The notes below the pieces were generated by a model. The model ran no database searches. It saw only the letters and a program-made list of their open reading frames with translations, and had not been told where the DNA came from. Below are positions 12,546 to 23,791 of a stretch of 64,000 bases of DNA, in pieces. Every line of letters starts with the position of its first letter. Position 1 is the stretch's first letter. Position numbers and translations under genes: made by a program. Origin of the DNA: Zhengitettix transpicula (taxonomy: Eukaryota > Arthropoda > Insecta > Orthoptera > Tetrigidae); the NCBI GenBank assembly GCA_037074705.1, contig CM073590.1:179195246-179259245 (forward strand), in the 5' to 3' direction.

Positions 12546-13935
12546 ATTATTATATTTAGCTTCATTTCGATCAAGGACTGCTTTTATCATTAATTTGCGC
12601 AAAATTTCCTGTAATTTATTTTACTTATGCAGTGTTGCGTGCGCGTGTAGGCCGTAGTTAATCTCACACACTAGTTAGTTACATTAAAATAATGGCCAAG
12701 GAGAAATGAAGTTTTGATTTTACTCTGTCAAATTTACTGGGAGGTATTTTTATTTTATTTTACTCATTTGATTATTTAGTTATGTTTCATGATTTGTCAA
12801 AAGTAATAACTTGTCTTTAATCATACACTTAATTTACACAATCGAAAGGAATATTTTAATAATATGCTGAAAAAGGATAAATTTTTTCTAATCAAATGAA
12901 AACGTATAATAGTACGGATAAATATTATTCTGTTCGTGCAAAATAAATGTTATTGTTCATAAGTGATCTGATAAGGCTATTGACGTAGTAAAACTAATTG
13001 AAATAAATTTAGATAGTCACCAGTAATAAACTATAAGCATTGTTCTATTAATTTTCATATAACGGCACTGTTTGTGCGGAATTTATAGTGCTGAAAGTTT
13101 CCAAACATATTGGATTTGTTATATAGGATGGTCGCTTTGTGAAAGGTTAAACGTCTTTTCTCATTCCAATATTGTCTGTTTTCGTCGTAGTTTCAAGATC
13201 ACCGGGTTCCTCCTGTAAAGGGAACGAGTTTCTGCATTCGCTCAACCACTGAGCTTCGTGATATTATTGGATTTACTGTTACAGAGGATCGAAGGCTCTC
13301 AAGTGGCGCTTTCTTGAAGCGTTTCTTATTATTTTCTCGTTTCACGTTATTTATAAATATTTTACTCAGTATTTATGCGGAATATTGAAATTTACATAAA
13401 GATTGTGTGATACTAATTTTTCATAGGAAATTTATTAATTTCTCGACCTAGTGGTTGTATTTGAATAAATGCGCAAAAGCCTAACCGGGATCGTTATTTT
13501 TTTCTGGTGGATATAAAAATCTATATAACTTCATTTACTTTAATAAATAAATATTCCTACAATAAAATCATGATTTGTCAAAATTTCTGGTAGATAAAAT
13601 TATATTGCATTATTGTTGAATAAAAGCGTCGTGACTTTATCTTGAAGAACATTCACGATTTTATCTTAAGCGATACCAAGGAAAATACATATTACGATGC
13701 CTGATGATGTCCATATCAAGCAACATGTATAAAATGTCTTTTCTCCCAGACACAGTGACCGAAGGTACGTTCAGATCTCCCACGCAAAGCTAAGAATAGC
13801 TCCAGCACCCACTGCAACGTTTCACAAAGCAGTCTCGAAAAACGAGAGAGCATTTTGAGCACTGTTTGCCTGAACTAAGCTTTACTTAATAATAAATGCA
13901 TTGAAATGTTAAATAATTAATTATAATATGATAAA
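12546..13935. other. AT-rich DNA, no supported gene
   Basis: No feature recognised. Confidence 0.4.
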
Positions 13936-14056
13936 TTAACGACATTTTAAAATATTTTATTCAACCCGGTGACGTTTCAATACCTTTTTGTAATTACATC
14001 AGATTATTATGTCAACGTCATTGATTAAAATATTTTAAAATGTCTATAAAAGTTCG
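13936..14056. repeat. Short palindromic hairpin element
   Basis: An inverted repeat whose core arms are exact: 'acattttaaaatatttta' (13942-13959) pairs with 'taaaatattttaaaatgt' (14026-14043). Pairing continues outward imperfectly ('ttaac' / 'gttaa') and inward ('ggtgacgtttcaa' against 'tcaacgtcat'). The loop is about 45 bp. The size and structure suit a small foldback MITE, but no target duplication was evident. Confidence 0.5.
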
Positions 14057-16711
14057 TTAAAGTATTTAATATATTCTATTAATAGAAACAGACGTAAAGT
14101 GAAATATTAATTAATTATTTTGTATATGTAACTTTTCATGTATATATTAATACATGTCGTTTGAGACACGGTTTAATTTCGAAACAGCGTTCTTTGTTCA
14201 TTAACAAATATTTCTACAAGATTTAAATATTCCTTTTATTGTGTTACGTTTTGTTTAAAATAACGCACATTTCAGCGTGCCGATTTAAGTATAAAAAACT
14301 GCAACTCCAAAAGCAACACTTGGAACGCACGATTGTTACAGAATTAAATATACATATTTTAGTAGATACGATATCGACAATAGATGTCAACTGTCGCATA
14401 CTTTTTGATTTCGTGCTCCAAAATAATATATAGAGCAGCGCACGATTCGCATGCGAATATTAAAAAAAGGAGAGTCTTAAAGACCGTGAATTGCCTTGGA
14501 AGACCTGAGTGATGTTTTTACGGAATGTGGTCTGATTGCTTGCATTATATATGTGTGAAAAAGGGATCAAGGCGTGGACTGGGAACATCTGAATAGTGGT
14601 TATTGAAGGGGAAGGCCAATTTAACAAAGCTTAAAGCTGTCTTTAAAGCATATCCTGGGTGTAGGCGGACATGTTCTCAATTCGTGTGCAAACATGAAAG
14701 GGCAGAAACTATTTTAGATATGCAGCAAAATATTGTATAACTGCAACAGTTTACGTGTTAGCCACTTCTAAGTGCATATATTCAAACGTAGTCTAATTAT
14801 AAACGCACAATAACGGAAACTACGAAGTGAGGGTTATGTGGTCGCGTCAGGGCGTAGTTATGAGCTATAAAGGGAGAACTATAAAAAACATTTCATTACC
14901 AGCTTTGACAACTCATTTTCCTGTTATTATTTCACCTTGGACTTCTTTCATCCGCCAAGTCCTTCTTGCCACACCGATCCCACCTGCGCCTTCAATTTTA
15001 ATTAGTAAAACGACAGTCTCTATACAGGAATTAAATGCCTTTTAATCGTCGTATCTCTTAAAAACGAGTCTCATCATATAATAACGAGACGCGGAGATTC
15101 ATTGAATTATTAAATCGAAGCAAGAATTTTTTTTGTCATATCTTCGGTTGCTAATTATCTTTTACGTTCCACTTCAGAATATGTACTTATTTGCATCAAC
15201 GCAACTAATTACTGACGAAACTATAGCAGGTTAAAATTTAAGTATAGGCAAATAATTATGTATTACGACTTGATTAATTAAGTAATTATACAATTAATAA
15301 TTTGTTTGTTAAGATTATTTGAAAGAATTTTTGTAACCTCTTATTTTAACAACAAAGAAAGCCACAGAAACGTGTCAAAAATTTGGCTAAATTTTCACTT
15401 TATTTTGAAAAACCCTATTTTTCCCCATAACCACGCATTGTTTTCTTTTGTAAAGAAATAAATTTTGATATTAAGTAGAAACAAGAGGTATTTCAATAAC
15501 AATGACTATCTACAAAAATGTACTCTGATGGACGCTGTTTTTAATACGAGATGGTCCCTATAAATAGAGACAATTATTATAAATTGCCATTGATGTATCC
15601 AAATTGGGTATAAAAATAAAGTTTGTGAATTGTAAGTTCTTTTCACTCGTTTTCTTCATTATTGGATATTAAAAAATGGTTAAAATTGCAGTGCCTGTGG
15701 ACAAAGAAGAGCGGCGAGGTGAAACCTATTGTTGATCCCCGAGTGGCACTTCTGTGGGATCTTTCGCCGTTATAAACATGATAAATCCAAATACAATATG
15801 CGTTAAGATGTATTTATCGTGTTCAAGTATCTTTTAATAATAAATATAATTTATTTGTAAATGATATCCCGTGATAATCAACTTGTATTGATACAATAAT
15901 TTATTACTATTATTGTGAGTTCCATTTTAAGATACGTTTATACGTGTGATGAGTAGCCATCGTCTGGAACAAAGGAAGTGAGAACTTATTAACTGTCTTG
16001 GCCTACGCGAGGTTTCGAGGCTGCATATTTAAGTCGCTTTCAAAGATTAATTCCCCGTGAAGCGACGTTGTTTTCGTGGAGCTTCAGTAAACAAAGCGAT
16101 CTTGGGGGAACGTTGTGTTGACGTTCCACCCGTCGAGTTTAACGTGTTATCCGCTTTCGTGGCGTTGTCGATCGGTTTTTGGTACTATATCCTAACTAAT
16201 GACGCAGGACATAGCTCGTATGGAACACCAGTATTCAGATTAACAGTGGCATTCGACGTGCTGAAATTATATTCGCTCTCGACAGCAGAGTTCTCCAACA
16301 TTTTTATAGTAGTACCACTGATTTTATAGGATCTTGGTAATGCCAAATAATTGTGATAAGCGAAACTTTAAACATCGGAGCATCAATATGTTTTTATTTA
16401 AAGATCAATCGTGTTTCAACATATATAACATACGATGTATGCAATGTAAGGAATATCGTCGGTTTCCCAAGTTGGCGTTTCATATATATTTTATAACATT
16501 CATCAATACATGCCGTCGTTGTTGAAGTATATACTTCGTCGAAAGTTCACTTATATGTGACGCGCGTTTGTCAAGATCACGATTTATACAACATTACCCT
16601 CCAATAAGACATACTCATGTTAAACGTGGATAAAGTCAACCTATTTAGTAAATCTAATTGATATCTGGAAATATTAAAATAAATTTTATTTAATCACAGG
16701 TAAATAGCTTA
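14057..16711. other. AT-rich DNA, no supported gene
   Basis: No gene supported. Contains a perfect 14-bp palindrome ATTCGCATGCGAAT (14445-14458) and a moderately CpG-rich patch at about 15960-16230 with 'ctttcaaagattaattcccc'. The 90-codon frame at 16057-16329 over that patch has no recognisable domain. Confidence 0.45.
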
Positions 16712-18063
16712 CTAGCTGTCCGGGTATTTATTTAAATGATCCTGGATAAGGAATTGATTCGACAGTAACATCTCATTTAACCAGTATCAATAGCGTCACT
16801 GTTTGGAAAATTGATCTATTTACGTTCTCCTCCCCGACCTAACCCCTCGACATCCAACTTCAAATAACGTATGTGAAATTCTCCTACTACATAAAATAAG
16901 TTGTGTTTATTAAAAATTGCGAATCAAAAGAGTGAAAAATACTCTCTAAATTAATAAAGTCTAAATACACTACAATACCTCAAAGAAGTAAAAAAAATCA
17001 ACATTTAACTATGTAGAGACCAAAATTATAACTGGTGCCTCAAGAAAATCAAGCTTTCATACTTAAGAGGGTCAAAAATACTCCGGAAATTTTGTTCAAC
17101 CACGTCCACCTCGAAGTCGAGGAAAATAAAATTTCCTTAACCATCATGTTTATCCAAGAATTAAACTCAGCGACTTCTTAAACTCTAGAATTGACACCGG
17201 TCTCCATCATTTTTTATGTAAACCCCTTCCACCATCATCCGTACGGTAAGGGTGCTTACATCCCTTGCCTTTTGGAGTTGATACTGGACAATTAAAACGT
17301 CTATGATAACACAATATTCGACTCTAATAATGGCCGATTACGAATGCAACCTCATCACCCCAACCCCTCGAGCTGATAGATGTGTCCTTAACCTATCGGT
17401 GTTTGTTTCTGGATCGTAAGTAACACATGTTAGAAATTGCTCTACGCGTTTAACATTGTACGCACTCCCACTCCCACTCCTAAAGGATGAAATACATCTT
17501 AACTAGTATGGTAAATGTCAGAATTAAACTCAGTTATTTCCATAATCTCAGATTCAACATCAGTTTTGGTTGTTTATTCATTACTTTTATGTAACGACCC
17601 TTCACCCACTTCCTCCTCCACCCCCAAACCTAGGGGCTGAATTAAAACTTAACTGTCATAGTGAAAGTCAGAATTAAACACATTGACTTCTATAACCATA
17701 GATTTGACACCAATCTCGGTTGTTTCGCGTTATTTTAATGTAACGCCCCTTCACCTTAGTGGTGCTCATTTCCCATGCCGTAAGGCGTTGAAATTATACA
17801 CTAACAACAGCTGGAAATAAACTATTCATCTCATAGAACCAGAAAACTAATTATCCGACGATAATATTGGCCGTTTTAACGTCTTTTAAATTTTCACCCA
17901 CGTTCAACCCTTAGAAGTTGACTAACACTTTGAAAGGCCGACAGAAACTTCAGGGTCGTGCGAACAACAATTCAAATAAGTTTCATTGCAATTGGAAGAA
18001 TGGTTTAGAAGTGCATTAGGGATGCACTTACAAACAGACATAGATTCATTTATATATATATAT
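16712..18063 (-). mobile_element. Non-autonomous Helitron with internal tandem repeats
   Basis: The 3' end is at 16712 on the minus strand: reading inwards on the plus strand it gives 'actagctgtccgggtattta', the reverse complement of the '...CAGCTAG|T' ends at 43489 and 60965. The 5' end is at the right: the minus strand reads 'atatatataaatgaatctat', then 'gtctgtttgtaagtg', close to the 5' end at 60045 (TCTATATAATAAAA...GTATGTATG); the terminal TC is not visible because an LTR is inserted in the AT run. Inside are tandem units of about 148 bp ('agaattaaac' at 17522 and 17670; 'tgacaccRRTCTCNRT' at 17188 and 17705) of the same family as at 1-960. No Rep/helicase coding sequence remains, so mobilisation would have needed an autonomous partner. 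Confidence 0.65.
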
Positions 18064-19128
18064 TGTAATGCCAATTAATTAGGCCATTAATTGTTTGTAT
18101 TAGAAATTAAATTGTTAGCGAATAAATTGTTAGCGGTATTTTGAGCGACAAAAAGCGACAATAGCGCTGAGCTCTGTTGCTTTGAGAAAATGCCGAAATG
18201 GAAATGCGCGCTCAAACACGAGAGGCAATAGGATAGTTAGTTGGTGCCGAAAGATTGATGTGGACGGATGAAGTTTGGAGTCAGCAGCCAGAAAGGACAG
18301 CAAGTGGTCGTGTCAGAAACATAGTCGAGACGATCTAAAGTATTTAAAAGTAAAGTTAGTTTCGGTCAGCAGCAAGGAGCGGAATAGCAGAGTCTACATT
18401 TAGGACCAGCCACGAGAGAATAAACATTTAAAACAAATCTTCACTGAGCTACGTTGCAGTTTAAATCCAAATCAGTAAAAGACTAATAAATTAGCAACTC
18501 GTAAGATTCCTGTAAGGCAAGCAGACATCAGATAACTGATAATTAGGAGGATCATCCGATTTCCTGGGAGCCAAGAAGTTCCATTTCGATTCAAATAGTG
18601 TAGAATCTGTGAGTCGACATTTAGAATCAGTGTAAAATTTTGCAATAGTGTACTTCTGAAGCTACAGAGAATGCTGGTACCAGCCGAACAGTATGTAAGT
18701 AACAAAACCAAAACTATGATAATATTGTAAACGCTAATTAAAGGATAGAGTCAGATTTCGTTCGTTCGTTCGCTTTCTTCTAGTTTTCTTTAATTGATCG
18801 ACTTATTGTTTTAATTTTAAGCAAATAATATTTTGAATTGTTAATTAGTCAAATTCTTCTTTTATCGTGTCCTAATCATCAAACCCAGTGATGACCCTGT
18901 AATTAAGAGATTTTCAACAGATTTTATTGTAAATATTGATGTGTATTCAGTAGAACAAAATAAATTGTAAATAATTAAAGTAAAGTTTTGTAAATTTTGA
19001 TCAAAGTCCGGCGTACAAAGATAGGGCTAAAAATGTGCATTTTTAAGAAATAAAAAAACTTTAAAAATTAATAATTTTATTAATCATTTCCTTTAAATTA
19101 ATTAACAGCCTATTTGTTGATTATTACA
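18064..19128 (+). mobile_element. Solo LTR A (1065 bp), candidate
   Basis: Begins TGTAAT (18064) and ends ATTACA (19128), a TG...CA inverted terminus, flanked by ATAT on both sides (18060-18063 and 19129-19132), a possible 4-bp target duplication. Near-full-length relatives lie at 22725-23791 (1067 bp, minus) and 54529-55516 (minus), with partial ones at 48523-49231 and 63889-64000. A TATA-like TATTTAAAAG (18341) lies ~70 bp before AATAAA (18419-18424), as expected for the promoter and poly(A) signal of an LTR; these set the strand. No gag/pol sequence adjoins any copy. A non-autonomous DNA element with 6-bp ends is the alternative. This copy is inserted in the AT-rich 5' tip of the adjoining Helitron. 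Confidence 0.6.
18341..18424 (+). promoter_or_regulatory. Putative LTR TATA box and poly(A) signal
   Basis: TATTTAAAAG at 18341-18350 and AATAAA at 18419-18424 within LTR A. The 48.6-kb copy also has 'ttttaaaagtaaatcttcac' at the corresponding place, so the TATA-like block is conserved. Function is inferred from position only. Confidence 0.35.
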
Positions 19129-19184
19129 ATATATATTTTATTTATTAATAATAAGAAAAATAGCCAAATACAAGAAAAGAAGTG

Positions 19185-19246
19185 ATGATATAATAACCAC
19201 ACAACGTTTCTGGAAACCTTCTTCCTTTCTCCAGGTGCTAAGAAAA
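19185..19246 (-). repeat. LINE/Penelope-tail-like repeat, copy (minus)
   Basis: The reverse complement reads 'ttcttagcacctggagaaag' and then 'ccagaaacgttgtgtggt', matching 37594-37654 and 54320-54380. The pattern (…CCTGACGAAAGG…CAGAAACGTTG…) resembles the segment often found before the 3' end of insect non-LTR and Penelope-like elements; assignment to a class is inference. Confidence 0.5.
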
Positions 19247-20380
19247 CTAAAAACACACCGCACACCTATTTCTATATCTTTATTGTTCGTCTAACATGTG
19301 TACTAGCCATGTAAAAATATATTTCATTCAGAAGACTGGTTTATGTAATTAATGTCAGTAATAACAGTTCAATAAATCTATATCCCGTGTGCTTCATGCG
19401 AAAACTTTATGTAACCACGAAAAATAGGTAACTATACCGTAATGGCACTAAAAGGTATAATCTAACTATTTTTTGTAGCATTAATTCACCAAAGAAAATT
19501 ATTTCTGGGATTACAAAATTTTAACAGTGGTAAGGATTGAGACTAAGAATAATCCCAGTGTAATTCATGCAATACTTGGGGAGCTGTTTTGAAAAGTTGT
19601 CGTTATTTTGCAAAAATTAGTTTCTTCCGGGAGATCGACCAAGATTTGCATAAAAACCACATTTCGTAAATTTATCGTAGCTGCTTTAGACAAGGGGAAA
19701 CGTAACTGTAGCGAAATGCGAAGAATTTCCAGTTCTGAAATTATAACATAAATCTCGTTGCGTTAAGTGTCGACAATGTCGTTAGTTAATCATGTTCCAC
19801 GACGCTGATTCTCAGGAGAGCATTCGGCTGCGGGAGGCTAACCAGGGTTGTGGTGCTGCCTGCTCATCCCTTGAGATGGATGTGAGGAATAAATTGCTCC
19901 TTAAGGGCACTAACGTTCGCATGCACTGTTGTAAAACCTCGAATCGCCACATCCACAGGTAAAAAATCACTCAACCATTGGTTTCGTTACTTTATTTCGA
20001 ATGTAATAAATTGCAAGTCTTTTTAGTGTAAAATAGCTGAAAAGAAATAAAGTTTTAGATAAATAATTTTTTTACTTAAATATAAAATACAATCTTAAAA
20101 TACAATTATGTACTTTTGAACGATTTCCCTCTTTTTCCGTTTCAGCTGATTGGATTTTAGTGTAGTGGTCTGCTTTATCTTAATGTTGATTATAATATTC
20201 CCTAAAACTTCATTTTCAATTAACGTTTATCCTTGCAATACGTCATTTGAACATTTGTTATGATATTTAAACATAATGGAATTCGTTGAAAATTATAGTT
20301 TAATATTTCTAATACAAATTTTAACAAAATTCTTTCATTAAACACAATAAGTTCCCAGAGATCAAAAAGTCTTCTGGCGA
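19247..20380. other. AT-rich DNA, no supported gene
   Basis: A GC-richer patch at about 19795-19960 ends 'ccacatccacaggtaaaaa', which could be an exon edge or an old repeat. No convincing frame spans it. Confidence 0.4.
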
Positions 20381-20614
20381 ATCTAAAATCCAGCGATGTT
20401 GTATTCAAATGTAATATTTTCCCCATTTTGGTTCCCAAGTGTTTTATAACAAGTTATAATCTAAAATCCAGCGATGTTGTATTCAAATGTAATATTTTCC
20501 CCATTTTGGTTCCCAAGTGTTTTATAACAAGTTATAATCTACAATCCAGCGATGTTGTATTCAAATGTAATATTTTCCCCATTTTGGTTCCCAAGTGTTT
20601 TATAACAAGTTATA
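20381..20614 (+). repeat. Three near-identical 78-bp tandem repeats
   Basis: Units start at 20381, 20459 and 20537, and a fourth start is cut short at 20615. Each reads 'atctaaaatccagcgatgtt', then 'gtattcaaatgtaatatttt' and so on, with only one or two differences between units (aaaatcc becomes acaatcc in unit 3). Because 78 is a multiple of three, the array stays open in one frame as a 26-residue repeat (20428-20637), but the composition is ordinary AT-rich sequence and I do not take it as a gene. Confidence 0.9.
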
Positions 20615-20854
20615 ATCAACGGCGTTTCTACGGTTAACTCAGACGCCTCATGTAAGGAAAATATTCTTAGACTTCGACTGTAATTACTTCAGACAGAATT
20701 ACGATTAAGAATGCTTTGTATTATTATGTAATAAGCGTTAAATGCAATTATTTGATTATTGATTATGGCTTCAACGTAGTAATTAAATTTTAAATAACAT
20801 CAAATTTTCCAGATGTATTATAATATCAAAACAAAAAAATAATTGACGACCTTC

Positions 20855-20945
20855 TCTGGTGTTTTTGTGGGCGTCACTACCTCCACTGGTTCCGGGTTCG
20901 AGTCTCGGTGCAAGAAAGTTGTGTATGTGTGTTCCCATACCGATG
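20855..20945 (+). mobile_element. SINE-like fragment with B box
   Basis: 'ggttccgggttcgagtctcg' contains GGTTCGAGTCT, one base from a perfect B box, followed by 'gtgcaagaaagttgtgtatg'. No clear A box upstream ('ttttgtgggcgtcac' is weak). It differs from the 'ggcctgctgtggcg' SINEs elsewhere in the window and is probably another tRNA-derived SINE family. Confidence 0.4.
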
Positions 20946-21014
20946 TAACATCCCACCGCTGTGACCATGTAACATTCCAGCACTGCCATCATGTAACATT
21001 CCAGCAGTTGGGAA
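20942..21014 (+). repeat. Three 24-bp tandem repeats
   Basis: 'gatgtaacatcccaccgctg', 'catgtaacattccagcactg' and 'catgtaacattccagcagtt' follow each other at a 24-bp spacing (20942, 20966, 20990), directly downstream of the SINE-like fragment, possibly as its variable tail. Confidence 0.65.
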
Positions 21015-22724
21015 TGGGAAGTCCAGATATATCGTTCACCAACCGAGCTATACCTCCGTTAGCTCACCTGGCTACCGATCTAGAGGATAAAGGAAGAATT
21101 AAGAACAGGAAATAGGAAAGTCGGTAACGTGAGGGTTCGGGTTCAATTAATTGAACCTAGGAGTAGTGGTTGATGTTTCGTTGCACTTCAGTCAAATAAG
21201 AGTTGATGAAGAATAAAGAGATTTAATAGTTAGAAATAAAATAAAGTAAGACAAACTGGCGGATAGCACCAGGAGCCACCGACCCGTCTGGAGGTTGGAT
21301 CACGACTGCCGTTCCCAAGACGCTCTGAACAATTCGAAGACTCCTTTCCCCCTCCCTGATGATTTAAAGTCTCCAATGAGAGCTCTTACAGAGAGGAAGA
21401 TTTCTGCTGCCGTGTGCATTGCTGCATAAGGCACTTAAAATGCTGACTTCATTAGACGCAGCGTTTTCACAGCTGCCTAGGCGGAAGGGGTGAAGATTTA
21501 TGTTGTTGTGCGTATCGTTACTCACTATATCTAAAGTGTTGTCTTTAACTGCATCAGCGTTCTTGCAGCTGCGCCCTCTTAGGTCCGCTATGCTGAAGAG
21601 ACGTTATGATAAGAGGAGGGCACGTGTAGACTATTATATTACACCGAGAACCCCCACAAAATTAGTTCCGCCACTAGTGAAATGCAAAAAACTGTACAAA
21701 GTCGCTAATGACCATAGCTGTTGATGCGTCTAAAAATAAGATTTAAAAAAACAATAGTTGTAAAATAATATACCTACATCTAAATTTATTCTTTTTCTTC
21801 TCAATGGTTCAACTTTTGAAAACGTTCTTTCTCAGGAAAATATCACAGAAACAATAATTAATCGTGTTATTTAATTTATTTTGTCGAAGATTACCTTTAT
21901 TGCAAAGTAGTTGAGTTTTTACTAAATAAAACTTGTAATTTTTTTGGTTTCAAGGTGCATTATGTGGTTGGCCAGATTTTTGTACAGTACACGTAAACAT
22001 CCTTAAATCATCGGTGTAGAGTTTTCCATTTTAAATAATAATTTTTTAAAGAAGTCCAACTTTCAGCAAATCTCTATAAATCTGCTCATCAATTTTACTG
22101 CCACTTAATACTATTATTAATAAATAAATAAAAATCAGTCAATTTTATGTGAAAAAAGAATTTATTAATGTAAAATTAAATAGCGCTTCGTAGCTTATTT
22201 TGCAATCATTAGTCAACTAATATAATAATATCTGTCTTATGTTTTCGTCTTGAACTGTCTGGCAATTTATTTATGAAATATAAAAAAAAAATTCCCTAAA
22301 TTTACTGTTCACATCCCTTATTAACTTTCCCATCAACCCCATGCATATATGTAAATTAATAAAAATCTTTCCATCACACAAACTATCTTTAAAAACTAAC
22401 TTTTCATATCTCTTCCACGAAGTTTACCTAAGCTTAAACTCTTTTTTATATTACTAAAATTAACATTTATCTTGTTATCTCCTCCCTTCGATGCATAAAT
22501 GTTTGAAAACTTCGGCCCCAGAACTCCAAAACCATTTCCAGGCTCCCGGGTTATAAACTTTGCACTACAATCTATAATGAAGGTTATATTTAGGATCGAG
22601 GTACTGTTTCAACATGACAGCATCTGATGGATTAGAAAATTAATTTAAATATAAATATTTGTACACCATATAGATATTTTACCGAAACATTAAATTAATT
22701 ATTTTATAGAAAAACCAAAAATAT
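21015..22724. other. No supported gene
   Basis: About 21265-21720 is GC-richer with an imperfect internal duplication ('gcagcgttttcacagctgcc' near 21459 against 'tcagcgttcttgcagctgcg' near 21554). A 74-codon frame (21500-21724) has no recognisable domain. The rest is AT-rich. Confidence 0.4.
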
Positions 22725-23791
22725 TGTAATAAACTAATAAGTAGTCGTTAATTAATTTAAAGGAATTAACAAAGTGAGGTTATTTAAATGAAAAAGATAA
22801 AAAATTAACAAACAAAATATTTATTTATTTGTGGCAATAAAGATAATTACATCAAAATTTGAGCTCTTTCTCTCTCTCATGATCTCTACTGGGTTTGATA
22901 ATGGACACAACAAAATGATTTAAAAATCTTATTAACAAACAGTTCACAATTCACCTAAACAATATGTCGATAGAAAGAAATTAAAAGTAAAGAAATTAAC
23001 TCTGATTGACAATTAAATGAGAACGAAATCTGACTTTATCCTTTAATTTAAGTTTACAATTAATTATTAGTTTTGGTTTTGTTACTTACATCCTGTCCAG
23101 CTGGTACCAGCATTATTTTTGGTTTCGGAAGTACACTATTGCAAAATTATACACTGGTTCTAAACATCGACTCACAGATTTTACACTATTGAAGTCAAAA
23201 TTGATAGGCTCACAGGAACTCGGATGATCCTCCTGAATGTCAGCTATCTGATGTCTGCTTGCCTTACCGGAACCCCATGATTCGTGGATTTATTATTCTT
23301 TTACTGAATTGGACGTATCTCCTTTACGATTTATTTTAACTGTTTATTCTTTCGGAGCGAACGAACTTTTCTTTATCTCCTTGCTGTAGACTTAAACTGT
23401 TCTTACTTTTCAATTATTTACGCTACAATACTTGCGGCGTGAATGTTTTCTTCGTATTACTTTACAACTTTACCTAGTTATACATTGACGATGTCTAGTC
23501 TCTGCTCAAATTATATTTCTTGTTCTGCTCCTCATAATGTCTTTCCGCCATCAGCTCCTAACAATCTTTCTCCGTTAACTAACAGTTATATTACTTGTTC
23601 TGCTCCTCACGACTTTTTTCCGCAAACTGAATCCTAGTTCTCTCGAGTTTTAGCGCGCATTCGCCATTTTTGACTTTTCGACAAAGCAAGTGAGCTCGTT
23701 TTTCCATTGTCGCTTTGTTCGATCAGAGCTCTATAATGGATTTCTCAAACAATTCAAATTTTATGTCCAAACAATTAATGGCCTAATTACA
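22725..23791 (-). mobile_element. Solo LTR B (1067 bp), candidate, inverted
   Basis: Plus-strand ends are TGTAAT (22725-22730) and ATTACA (23786-23791), flanked by ATAT on both sides. Its reverse complement follows LTR A: 'gctggtaccag', 'ggatgatcctcc', 'gatgtctgcttgcctta' and 'gaacgaaatctgac' are shared. Length is within 2 bp of LTR A. The frame at 23443-23637 lies inside it and is not a gene. No internal retrotransposon sequence lies on either side, so it is a solo LTR or an equivalent non-autonomous element. Confidence 0.6.

Noticed and set aside
20381..20614. CRISPR-like array
   Set aside because: Whole 78-bp units repeat without unique spacers, in eukaryotic DNA.
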